Shown here one piece after another: positions 1 through 5,590 of a DNA stretch of 5,656 nt (positions are counted from its first letter, which is position 1; each line of letters begins with the position of its first letter). The notes beneath the pieces were generated by a model. That model did not search any database. It was not told where the DNA came from and worked only from the letters and a program-made list of their open reading frames with translations. This DNA comes from Bacillota bacterium. GTDB lineage: Bacteria; Bacillota; Clostridia; Lachnospirales; Cellulosilyticaceae. The stretch is from positions 1 to 5,656 of the forward strand of contig JAEYPM010000011.1 in the NCBI GenBank assembly GCA_023410675.1. Reading direction: 5' to 3'. The translations under genes were made by a program, and so were the position numbers.

Positions 1-119
1 ACCCGATGAGGGTGGCCGCTGAAAAAGTTTTGCGATTGGCAGATTTTTCAGGGTGCGAGTAGCACTGCCAGTATTATGCCCTTATAGGGTTTAATCAAGC
101 CACCAGCTAAGCTGGTGGT
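1..119 (+). ncRNA. Possible omega-RNA-like structured 3' end of an IS200/IS605 element
   Basis: This stretch is clearly richer in G+C than the rest of the window and is dense in complementary segments. ACCC 1-4 pairs with GGGT 10-13. CTGAAAAA 19-26 pairs with TTTTTCAG 44-51. TGGCAG 37-42 pairs with CTGCCA 65-70, which crosses the previous stem like a pseudoknot. GTGC 53-56 pairs with GCAC 62-65, and CCCT 79-82 with AGGG 86-89. GGTGGC 11-16 can also pair with GCCACC 99-104, competing with the terminal hairpin. A compact pseudoknotted RNA ending in a hairpin is what is known for the guide (omega) RNAs at the right end of TnpB elements. No tnpB is visible, so the identity is inferred. A different structured RNA is possible. 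Confidence 0.42.
99..119 (+). mobile_element. Terminal palindrome, probable right-end hairpin of an IS200/IS605-type element (partial)
   Basis: CCACCAGC (100-107) and GCTGGTGG (111-118) form a perfect 8-bp stem around the three-base loop TAA, extendable by a G-T pair at 99/119. IS200/IS605 elements lack terminal inverted repeats and carry a subterminal hairpin of this kind at each end, recognised by the TnpA Y1 transposase. No T-run follows (TAACTGACTG), so it is a poor intrinsic terminator. G+C content drops sharply after about base 125, which fits the element boundary lying just beyond the hairpin. The exact cleavage site cannot be set without the left end or an empty site. Confidence 0.45.
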
Positions 120-180
120 AACTGACTGAATAGTTGGATAAATTATATTTTATAATAGCATTTTATATAAACTATTTTCA

Positions 181-189
181 TGATATAAT
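181..189 (+). promoter_or_regulatory. Extended -10 promoter of the GGDEF-EAL / binding-protein operon
   Basis: TGATATAAT gives a perfect TATAAT (184-189) preceded by the TGn extension at 181-183. The best -35 at a 17-bp spacing is TTTTAT (161-166), which is weak, but an extended -10 can compensate. Transcription would start near 196, giving a leader of about 65 bases before the ATG at 260. The leader is short, and I see no c-di-GMP riboswitch or other recognisable RNA switch in it. Confidence 0.55.
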
Positions 190-243
190 TTAGAAGAATA
201 GAAATGTTTTGATTGGGTTAAAAGTTAATTATAATCAACTTTT

Positions 244-251
244 AGGGGAGG
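244..251 (+). promoter_or_regulatory. Strong ribosome binding site fixing the start of the GGDEF-EAL gene
   Basis: AGGGGAGG lies 8 bases before ATG 260. The same frame is open upstream to a TTG at 209, but that codon has no purine-rich site before it. The ATG at 260 is therefore the start. Confidence 0.85.
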
Positions 252-259
252 TTTCTAAA

Positions 260-2995
260 ATGTTTTATTCTAAACCTTTACTGGAAACACATAAAGTTGT
301 AAATATATTGATGTTTATATTGATTGCTTTATTGGCTCTTTTTTTTAGAATAAATGATCTAGATCTTATAATGGGAATTACTTTTAATTTTTATAGTTTA
401 TGCCTTATCTTACTAATAAAGTTATATGGTTTTCGTCTTACTATGCTAATAGCTGTTCCTATTCAAATTTACTCAATTATTTTCCTAAAAAATCCTTATT
501 GGAATATAATATCTATTATGGAGATATTATTTTTAAGTGCTGCCTATACACATAGACCTAGAGTGAATATTATTATTTGGGATTGTCTTTTTTGGGTATT
601 GATAGGTGCACCTGTATCATTACTTATGTTTAAAACAGATTTATCAACGCCTATTACATATATTGAAGTGATACAAATTTGCCAATATGTTTTTAATGCA
701 CTCTTTAATGTATTTTTGGCAGATTTTATTTTAAATTATGTACCCTTTGATAACTTTAGGTCACCCAAGATATATCGGACAAGTTACACCATTAATTTTA
801 ATAGAGCACTCTTTCACTTATCTGTTTTTATTACTATTTTACCATTTGTTATGAGTATTTCTATTAATAATTTTAATAATTATCAAACACAAAGCGAGGC
901 TATTTTAAAAACAAGTGAGGAAATAGCTGAAAAACTAAAGAAAGAAATATGGAGCTGGGATTATGAGGATCGAAAAAAACTCAACCTCTTCTCTTTACTA
1001 CATACAGGCTATATTAATGAATTTATTAATAAAACCCCTCAAAAAGGGAAATATGAAATCATCATTACAGACGAAAACAAGAAGATCATCTATAGTTCAG
1101 ATCCATCATTAAAGACGGAAACTATTTATGATTGGAAAGATAAAAAAGATATACAGCTTATTCATACAAATTTATCTACTGCCTTTCCGAGTACCAATAA
1201 TGATGTCCCACCTATGATTAGATGGGGTGAGGGTTTTTATATCTACGAAGAATATGTAAAAGAATTTTCTTTATATATTCATGTAAAATTTTTAATGGGC
1301 ACTTACCATGAGTCAGTATTAGTATCTTATGGATATCAGCTACAATTTTTTATACTATGTATTATTATTGCAATACTTTTTTCTGCGATTATTAATCAGT
1401 TTCTTATAAAGACAATTAGTAAATTAGCAACAATGACCACAGGCCTTCCAAATAAACTCAAACAAACAGATGAGATAAAATGGCCTTCTAGTAATGTTCA
1501 AGAAATTAAATCCTTAATTAATAACTTTAAGTATATGTCAGATAACCTTAAGCAAATGTTTAAGGAGACCTATACAATGAACGATAAGTTAGAAAGTCAA
1601 GCAAAGATGCTGAGAATGTCTCAAAATGATTTACATAAGCTTGCTTATTATGATGTGTTAACAGAATTACCTAATAGACTTTATTTTCAATATTATCTTT
1701 CTGAACTTATCAATGAAGCTAAAGATAATGAAAATTATAAAGTAGCGGTTATGTTTGTTGACATGGATAAATTCAAACAAATTAATGATACTTTAGGTCA
1801 TGATCAGGGTGATAAGTTACTACAAATTATCGCGAAAAAACTAGATGCTTTTCAAAATGAAAACATTACAGTATTTCGTTTAGGTGGCGATGAATTTGTT
1901 ATTGTTATGAAATGTAAAGAAGTAAAAGAAGCTGAAGTCCTTGCACTTAAAGTATTAAGTATAGCAACTCAGCCAGTTAAATTGTTAGGAAGTTTGATTT
2001 ATATAGGATTTAGTATAGGTATTAGTGTTTTCCCTGATGATGATGATAATCAAGATTCTTTAGTTAAAAATGCTGATATTGCAATGTATAGTGCTAAAGA
2101 AAAAGGTGGCAATTGTATTGAGTTCTTTAATCTTAGAAAGAAAAACGAAATATCTGAGCGTGTTATTATTGAAAATGCTTTAAGAGATGCATTAGACCAA
2201 AGACAGTTTGAAGTTTATTATCAACCTAAGATGAGTACTAGGACAGGTCATATTTCTAGTATGGAGGCACTTGTTAGGTGGAAGCATCCTACTCTTGGTA
2301 ACATTTCACCAGAAAAATTTATTACGATAGCAGAAGAAACAGGCCTTATTGTGGATATTGACTTATGGGTAATGATAGAATCATGTAGGCAGTTAAAAAA
2401 ATGGCAACAGAGTGGGCTTGCTCGTGTCCCAGTAGCTGTCAACGTATCAGCACAAGACTTTTATAGACATGACCTTCTTGATATTGTGCAAACAGTTTTG
2501 CAAAAAACAGGTCTTCAGCCATGTTATTTGAAAATAGAAGTTACTGAGAGTATTTTTATAAAAAATATTGAAGATGTTATTGATACCATTAAGAAATTAA
2601 ATAAACTAGGCATTAAGGTATCTATTGATGACTTTGGAAAAGGTTATTCGTCTTTGAATCAGCTACTTAGATTACCAGTTCAAGAGGTTAAACTAGATGA
2701 TGTATTTATTAAAAACTTAGACAAAGAAAGAGAAAAAGCAGAAATTGTACGTTGTATTATAGAGCTTGCACATAGCTTAAAGTTAAATGTTGTTGCAGAA
2801 GGTGTAGAAACTAAAGAAGAGCTTAGTTATCTTAAACAAGTAAAATGTGATGAAATACAAGGATTTTTATTTAGTAGACCTCTTTCAAAAGAAGATATGA
2901 CTTTATTTTTTCAGAAAAATAATATAACAAAACCAAGAACAAAAAGTGAAATCTATTCATTTGGAGGTTATCAAAATGAAAACAACAGTTACTAA
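260..2995 (+). CDS. Membrane-bound GGDEF-EAL protein (c-di-GMP synthesis/breakdown, extracytoplasmic sensor)
   Basis: The protein has 911 residues. It has about seven hydrophobic segments between residues 14 and 203, an extracytoplasmic region at about 205-358, a helix at 361-383, a HAMP-like linker to about 435, a short coiled coil, GGDEF (about 455-620) and EAL (about 635-890). The cyclase domain keeps D501/D503 in DMDKFK, N509, D518 and the signature GGDEF 542-546. The four residues at the inhibitory I-site are NENI instead of RxxD. The EAL domain keeps E669 (EAL), N728, E760 and E763 (EVTE), D790/D791, K811, E847 and Q867, so phosphodiesterase activity is expected. Loop 6 reads DDFGKGYSS, with a lysine where threonine or alanine is usual. 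GGDEF domains make c-di-GMP from two GTP and EAL domains cleave it to pGpG. Which activity dominates cannot be read from sequence. The gene overlaps the binding-protein gene by 20 bp, suggesting the ectodomain receives a signal from that protein. The N-terminal membrane block is not one I can name. Confidence 0.95.
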   Translation: MFYSKPLLETHKVVNILMFILIALLALFFRINDLDLIMGITFNFYSLCLILLIKLYGFRLTMLIAVPIQIYSIIFLKNPYWNIISIMEILFLSAAYTHRPRVNIIIWDCLFWVLIGAPVSLLMFKTDLSTPITYIEVIQICQYVFNALFNVFLADFILNYVPFDNFRSPKIYRTSYTINFNRALFHLSVFITILPFVMSISINNFNNYQTQSEAILKTSEEIAEKLKKEIWSWDYEDRKKLNLFSLLHTGYINEFINKTPQKGKYEIIITDENKKIIYSSDPSLKTETIYDWKDKKDIQLIHTNLSTAFPSTNNDVPPMIRWGEGFYIYEEYVKEFSLYIHVKFLMGTYHESVLVSYGYQLQFFILCIIIAILFSAIINQFLIKTISKLATMTTGLPNKLKQTDEIKWPSSNVQEIKSLINNFKYMSDNLKQMFKETYTMNDKLESQAKMLRMSQNDLHKLAYYDVLTELPNRLYFQYYLSELINEAKDNENYKVAVMFVDMDKFKQINDTLGHDQGDKLLQIIAKKLDAFQNENITVFRLGGDEFVIVMKCKEVKEAEVLALKVLSIATQPVKLLGSLIYIGFSIGISVFPDDDDNQDSLVKNADIAMYSAKEKGGNCIEFFNLRKKNEISERVIIENALRDALDQRQFEVYYQPKMSTRTGHISSMEALVRWKHPTLGNISPEKFITIAEETGLIVDIDLWVMIESCRQLKKWQQSGLARVPVAVNVSAQDFYRHDLLDIVQTVLQKTGLQPCYLKIEVTESIFIKNIEDVIDTIKKLNKLGIKVSIDDFGKGYSSLNQLLRLPVQEVKLDDVFIKNLDKEREKAEIVRCIIELAHSLKLNVVAEGVETKEELSYLKQVKCDEIQGFLFSRPLSKEDMTLFFQKNNITKPRTKSEIYSFGGYQNENNSY
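2963..2967 (+). promoter_or_regulatory. Ribosome binding site inside the GGDEF-EAL gene, setting the binding-protein start
   Basis: GGAGG sits 8 bases before ATG 2976, within the last codons of the upstream gene. It favours ATG 2976 over the in-frame GTG at 2946, which has no good site. The arrangement points to coupled translation. Confidence 0.8.
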
Positions 2996-4334
2996 TGTAA
3001 TCATTGTGGTACTTAGCCTTCTTTTGATATTTGGAACAGGGATGTTAAAGGAAAACTATGTAAATAGTAAAAAAGTACAAACTTCAAGTACAGTAAAGAA
3101 AAAAACAGTAGAAACGAAAACCTTAAAAAAAGGAGAAAAAGTAGAAATTACAATATGGTCGTGCTATGGAAATTGGGATGAAGCTATTGAAAAGTTTGAA
3201 AAACAGTATCCTTATATAAAAATAAAGTTAAGAATTATACCCTATGATGAATGTAAAGAGCAGTATATGGAGGCATTAAACACAGGAGAAGGACCAGATA
3301 TTTTTGTTATGGATGATTCAATATTTAGTAACTTTAACTGTATGTCTGGATTTGAAGATTTATTTGAGGCACCTTACTATGCTGGTAGGTACAAAGAAGA
3401 TATTCCAGAAACACTATGGCGACTAGGTATGTCCTTTGATAAGAAAAAACTTTTAGGCATTCCATGCGAAACAACTTCTTTAGTGACTTATTATAGGGCA
3501 GACATTATGGAGCAATATGGATTCCCTACAGATCCAGAAGAACTTGCAAAGTTCATGGAAAATCCAAGTAATTGGCTTGAAATAGCACATACTCTAAAAA
3601 AAGATAATAAGTGGATATTAAATTATCCAGCAGATATTATTAAGCTCTACGATTCTTCAAAAAGTATATTTAATGAAAACATGGAATTTAATCGTCAAGA
3701 CAGGACATTTTATACAGCAATTGATACGCTCAAAACAATATATAAAAGCTCTCTAGCTTCTTATATTAATGTATGGTCAACAGAAGGTCAGCAGGCATTA
3801 AGAGATGATAAAATTGCAATGTTATATTTAGGATCATGGGGCGGTGAAGAACTACAAAAGTGGGTTCCTTCCCAATCCGGTAAGTGGAGAGTTACTAGAC
3901 TTCCATTTAATTTATATGGCTCTAATAATAGTGTGATTATGTCAATAAATGCAAAAAGTGAAAATAAACTATTTGCATGGACATTTATTCAGTATTATAT
4001 TTTTAGCTATAAAACAAATTGTGTTAATGGAGCTATTCCTGCATATTTACGTCTTAAAACAAAAATTAATATAGAAAGTTATAGTAATCAATTTTTAGGA
4101 GGACAAAAGGAGCAACTTTTATATCAAGATTTAGTAAGCGAATTAAACACACACACAATAACACCATTAGATGAAGAGGCAAATGTAATATGGCATGATC
4201 ATATTATTAATGGCATATCAAGAGGCCTTCAGCCAAATATCATCATAACAAATGCAAAAGAGGAAATAAATAATACATATAAGGAAGATAGAAAAATTTT
4301 GCTTGGCACTTTAAAAAATAATAATGAAGAATAA
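2976..4334 (+). CDS. Extracellular solute-binding protein (family 1-like), N-terminally membrane-anchored, orphan
   Basis: The protein has 452 residues. One hydrophobic helix at about residues 7-24 is followed by a charged, Lys/Thr/Ser-rich spacer to about residue 50. The binding domain begins at VEITIWSCYGNW. Family-1 binding-protein signatures are GEGPD at 104-108 (the usual GxxPD followed by a hydrophobic residue), LGSWGG at 285-290, and a segment of the form SVIMSINAKSENKLFAW where ABC binding proteins have a conserved Ser-Lys region. Length fits the family. There is no lipobox cysteine after the helix and no AxA cleavage site, so it is probably an uncleaved membrane-anchored protein on the outer face and not a lipoprotein. 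No permease or ATPase gene lies beside it, and it overlaps the GGDEF-EAL gene. A sensory role feeding that enzyme is inferred, as in NspS-MbaA. The family suggests a sugar or oligosaccharide ligand, but the specificity is unknown. A transport role with a distant permease remains possible. Confidence 0.88.
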   Translation: MKTTVTNVIIVVLSLLLIFGTGMLKENYVNSKKVQTSSTVKKKTVETKTLKKGEKVEITIWSCYGNWDEAIEKFEKQYPYIKIKLRIIPYDECKEQYMEALNTGEGPDIFVMDDSIFSNFNCMSGFEDLFEAPYYAGRYKEDIPETLWRLGMSFDKKKLLGIPCETTSLVTYYRADIMEQYGFPTDPEELAKFMENPSNWLEIAHTLKKDNKWILNYPADIIKLYDSSKSIFNENMEFNRQDRTFYTAIDTLKTIYKSSLASYINVWSTEGQQALRDDKIAMLYLGSWGGEELQKWVPSQSGKWRVTRLPFNLYGSNNSVIMSINAKSENKLFAWTFIQYYIFSYKTNCVNGAIPAYLRLKTKINIESYSNQFLGGQKEQLLYQDLVSELNTHTITPLDEEANVIWHDHIINGISRGLQPNIIITNAKEEINNTYKEDRKILLGTLKNNNEE

Positions 4335-4377
4335 ATATAGAAATTATATAATTCATATTTTTTCAGTATGTTATGGG

Positions 4378-4383
4378 TATAAT
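4378..4383 (+). promoter_or_regulatory. Possible -10 element for the DUF503 gene
   Basis: This is a perfect TATAAT about 55 bases before ATG 4433. No good -35 is present at 16-18 bp spacing (only AT-rich sequence such as CATATT at 4354-4359), so the call rests on the -10 alone. If it is used, transcription begins near 4390, downstream of the alternative ATG at 4373, which rules that start out. Confidence 0.35.
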
Positions 4384-4432
4384 TTATAGTGAAAAAGTTA
4401 ATTTTATATACAGAAAGGTGTATTATTTAGAT

Positions 4433-4720
4433 ATGAAGATGGCAGTAGGAACCGCTATAATAAAACTTTATGCTCCGTGGGTCCATTCTTTAAAAGAGAA
4501 GAGAATGATCATAAATAGCATAATTAAAAAGGCAAAAAATCATTTTAATATCTCTATCAATGAAGTTGGTGAAATGGATACCCACCAAACCATTATTATT
4601 GGAATAAGCTGCACCAGTAATAGTCACACCATAGCAAGTGATGTTATTCATAAAGTTGTAGATTTTATTGAAAATAATACTGAGGCGGAAGTTACAGATA
4701 GTGAAATAGAAATTTTGTAG
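4433..4720 (+). CDS. DUF503 family protein (YlxP-like)
   Basis: This small protein of 95 residues matches the whole length of the DUF503 family, which is usually 90-96 residues. It has an N-terminal beta strand (AVGTAIIKLYAP), the hallmark HSLKEKR at residues 17-23, then FNISINEVGEMD, GISCTSN and a C-terminal VVDFIENN...EIEIL. The family includes Bacillus subtilis YlxP, whose gene lies between infB and rbfA in the nusA operon and whose role is thought to be linked to ribosome maturation. Here the gene stands alone, 98 bp after the binding-protein gene. Homology begins at the second residue after ATG 4433. The site AAAGGTG (4414-4420) is 12 bases upstream, rather far. The earlier in-frame ATG at 4373 lacks a ribosome binding site and would add 20 residues outside the family. 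ATG 4439 is another possible start. Confidence 0.85.
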   Translation: MKMAVGTAIIKLYAPWVHSLKEKRMIINSIIKKAKNHFNISINEVGEMDTHQTIIIGISCTSNSHTIASDVIHKVVDFIENNTEAEVTDSEIEIL

Positions 4721-5109
4721 GTATGAGGAACAGTTTAATAGACTCATTTCAAATCCACTTATTGGTTCAAACTATGATGATGAGAGCATTATATTTCTAA
4801 ATATGTTAGAGGCATAACATAAAGAAAGTATTGCTTTTGCAAAGGTTTTTATGGTATGCTATTAATGTATTTATGGCTTGGTTTTTCGAAAAATTATGCT
4901 TAATGAAATAGGACTTAATTTGCTCTCAACATGATTTCATATTGTGTAAGTTAATAGTTAAGCTAATAGTTCAATGAATAATTAAATTAGTAGTTCAATT
5001 AATAGTTTCATGTGAAGTCTAAGTTTATGTGCAAATAACAAAAGTAGTGAGCAAATGAGTTTCTGTAGGTTTTTTGAAAACATGTCCAATTTAATATTCC
5101 AACATTAAT
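4721..5109. other. Intergenic stretch without a convincing gene
   Basis: All frames are broken within about 35 codons. The longest open stretch next to the DUF503 gene (4710-4817) has protein-like composition but no start codon. A 15-codon hydrophobic reading frame at 4856-4903 has no convincing ribosome binding site. Apart from the 12-bp repeat array, nothing else is recognisable. Confidence 0.6.
4951..5010. repeat. Five tandem copies of a 12-bp repeat, consensus TTAATAGTTCAA
   Basis: The units begin at 4951, 4963, 4975, 4987 and 4999 with no gaps: TTAATAGTTAAG, CTAATAGTTCAA, TGAATAATTAAA, TTAGTAGTTCAA and TTAATAGTTTCA. The middle copy is the most diverged, with about 9 of 12 bases matching the consensus. 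The array lies in a non-coding gap, and the repeat carries a TAA stop in one frame, so it is not a coding repeat. Its role is unknown. It could be an unstable minisatellite or a cluster of protein-binding sites. Confidence 0.75.
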
Positions 5110-5138
5110 ATACCCTTACTTGCATAAAGTAAGGGTAT
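5110..5138 (+). terminator. Strong stem-loop, possible terminator with a poor U-tract
   Basis: ATACCCTTACTT (5110-5121) pairs perfectly with AAGTAAGGGTAT (5127-5138) around the loop GCATA. The 12-bp stem is stable for this AT-rich region. The bases that follow are TATT then an A-run, so the classic T-run is missing on this strand, and the other side (TTAATGTT in the opposite direction) is no better. It separates the DUF503 region from the tRNA promoter, which favours a terminator or insulator role, but an RNA processing or protein-binding site is also possible. Confidence 0.45.
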
Positions 5139-5173
5139 TATTAAAAAAACTTTATCATATTTAGATAAAAGGG

Positions 5174-5202
5174 TTGACATATATACTAAAAATTGATAAG
5201 AT
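5174..5202 (+). promoter_or_regulatory. Promoter of the tRNA-Ser gene
   Basis: A perfect -35 TTGACA (5174-5179), a 17-bp spacer and -10 TAAGAT (5197-5202) preceded by the TGn extension at 5194-5196. Transcription would start near 5209, about 78 bases before the tRNA. The leader contains the small hairpin GCCT-GTT-AGGC (5210-5220) and a wider one, AATTCACA (5233-5240) with TGTGAATT (5262-5269). Confidence 0.75.
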
Positions 5203-5286
5203 ATATTTTGCCTGTTAGGCATTATTTTATAGAATTCACATTTTAGCTTTCAGTTATATCCTGTGAATTTATCAATATTTTAATTC

Positions 5287-5375
5287 GGAGAAGTACTCAA
5301 GTTGGCCGAAGAGGTGCCCCTGCTAAGGGCATAGGTCGGGATACCGGCGCGAGGGTTCGAATCCCTCCTTCTCCG
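5287..5375 (+). tRNA. tRNA-Ser (anticodon GCU)
   Basis: This is a complete class II tRNA of 89 bases. The acceptor stem GGAGAAG (5287-5293) pairs with CTTCTCC (5368-5374), with G5375 as discriminator. The anticodon stem TGCCC (5315-5319) pairs with GGGCA (5327-5331), and the loop CTGCTAA carries anticodon GCT at 5322-5324, reading AGC and AGU serine codons. A long variable arm built on GTCGG/CCGGC is typical of tRNA-Ser. The T arm is GAGGG-TTCGAAT-CCCTC (5351-5367). CCA is not encoded; the next bases are TTAT, so it must be added after processing. No integrase or duplicated 3' end is seen, so there is no sign of integration at this tRNA within the window. Confidence 0.97.
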
Positions 5376-5377
5376 TT

Positions 5378-5435
5378 ATATTTTTGTGCCTTATAAGGAT
5401 GATATAAAGGATACCAAAAAAAGGCAGAAAAATAT
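5378..5435. repeat. Inverted repeat directly behind the tRNA-Ser gene
   Basis: The arms ATATTTTTGTGCCTT (5378-5392) and AAGGCAGAAAAATAT (5421-5435) are complementary at 14 of 15 positions and enclose 28 bases. A smaller palindrome, CCTTATAAGG (5389-5398), overlaps the left arm and could fold instead. The T-run at 5381-5385 starts five bases after the tRNA, so the stretch may serve tRNA transcription termination or 3' trimming. This is an inference from position only. Confidence 0.5.
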
Positions 5436-5447
5436 TTAATAAATGGT

Positions 5448-5476
5448 TTGACAAAGCAAATACTATTATGTATAAT
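5448..5476 (+). promoter_or_regulatory. Consensus promoter, probably for a stable-RNA operon beyond the window
   Basis: TTGACA (5448-5453), exactly 17 bp, then TATAAT (5471-5476): a perfect sigma-A-type promoter. Transcription would start near 5483. No reading frame with a ribosome binding site follows before the window ends. Promoters this close to consensus are typical of rRNA and tRNA operons, which fits the tRNA upstream and the boxA-like motif downstream. Confidence 0.75.
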
Positions 5477-5531
5477 AGTAAAAGTCGCTGAATATATGAC
5501 ATAAATTATATAAGATAGCACACAAACCAAA

Positions 5532-5545
5532 TGAACTTTGAAAAT
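5532..5545 (+). promoter_or_regulatory. boxA-like antitermination motif of an rRNA-type leader
   Basis: TGAACTTTGAAAAT resembles the leader motif TGTTCTTTGAAAACT found ahead of 16S rRNA in Bacillus and relatives, where boxA recruits NusB-NusE for rRNA antitermination. It lies about 50 bases after the predicted start of the consensus promoter. The 16S gene itself is not in the window, so the identity is inferred. Confidence 0.4.
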
Positions 5546-5563
5546 AAAATAGTAATCATGTAA

Positions 5564-5590
5564 CGAAAAAATCATACCCTGATTTTTTTG
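5564..5590 (+). other. Stem-loop in the leader region at the window end
   Basis: CGAAAAAATCA (5564-5574) pairs with TGATTTTTTTG (5580-5590) around TACCC, 11 bp with one G-T pair. The T-run is inside the stem, so it could end a short RNA of about 105 bases starting near 5483. If an rRNA operon follows, it may be a leader or processing stem. Bases 5591-5656 hold nothing else I recognise. Confidence 0.45.

Noticed and set aside
3..62. Open frame on the + strand ending in TAG at 60-62, possibly the tail of a transposase
   Set aside because: It is only 19 codons, with no recognisable TnpB motif. The same bases are fully used by RNA stems. It may still be the overlapping 3' end of tnpB, but this cannot be supported from the window.
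142..156. ATTATA-TTT-TATAAT inverted repeat upstream of the operon promoter
   Set aside because: It is six A-T pairs in very AT-rich DNA, expected by chance.
209..259. TTG start giving a 17-residue longer GGDEF-EAL protein
   Set aside because: No ribosome binding site precedes TTG 209, and AGGGGAGG is ideally placed for ATG 260.
190..259. c-di-GMP riboswitch in the leader of the GGDEF-EAL gene
   Set aside because: The leader is only about 65 bases and AT-rich, with none of the conserved GC-rich helices of type I or II c-di-GMP riboswitches.
2248..2442. 64-codon open frame on the - strand
   Set aside because: It lies wholly inside the EAL domain coding region, whose catalytic residues are intact, so it is a shadow frame.
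4342..4363. AATTATATAATT palindrome followed by six T, as a terminator of the operon
   Set aside because: The stem contains only A-T pairs and has no room for a loop without losing pairs, so it is too weak to call.
4490..4747. 85-codon open frame on the - strand
   Set aside because: It is antisense to the DUF503 gene, which has clear family motifs. It has no family resemblance itself.
5143..5169. Terminator on the - strand (TTTATC/GATAAA stem followed by GTTTTTTT)
   Set aside because: The stem is six mostly A-T pairs and no - strand gene lies to its right in the window.
5287..5375. tRNA-Ser as an attachment site of an integrated element
   Set aside because: No integrase and no direct repeat of the tRNA 3' end are visible in the window.
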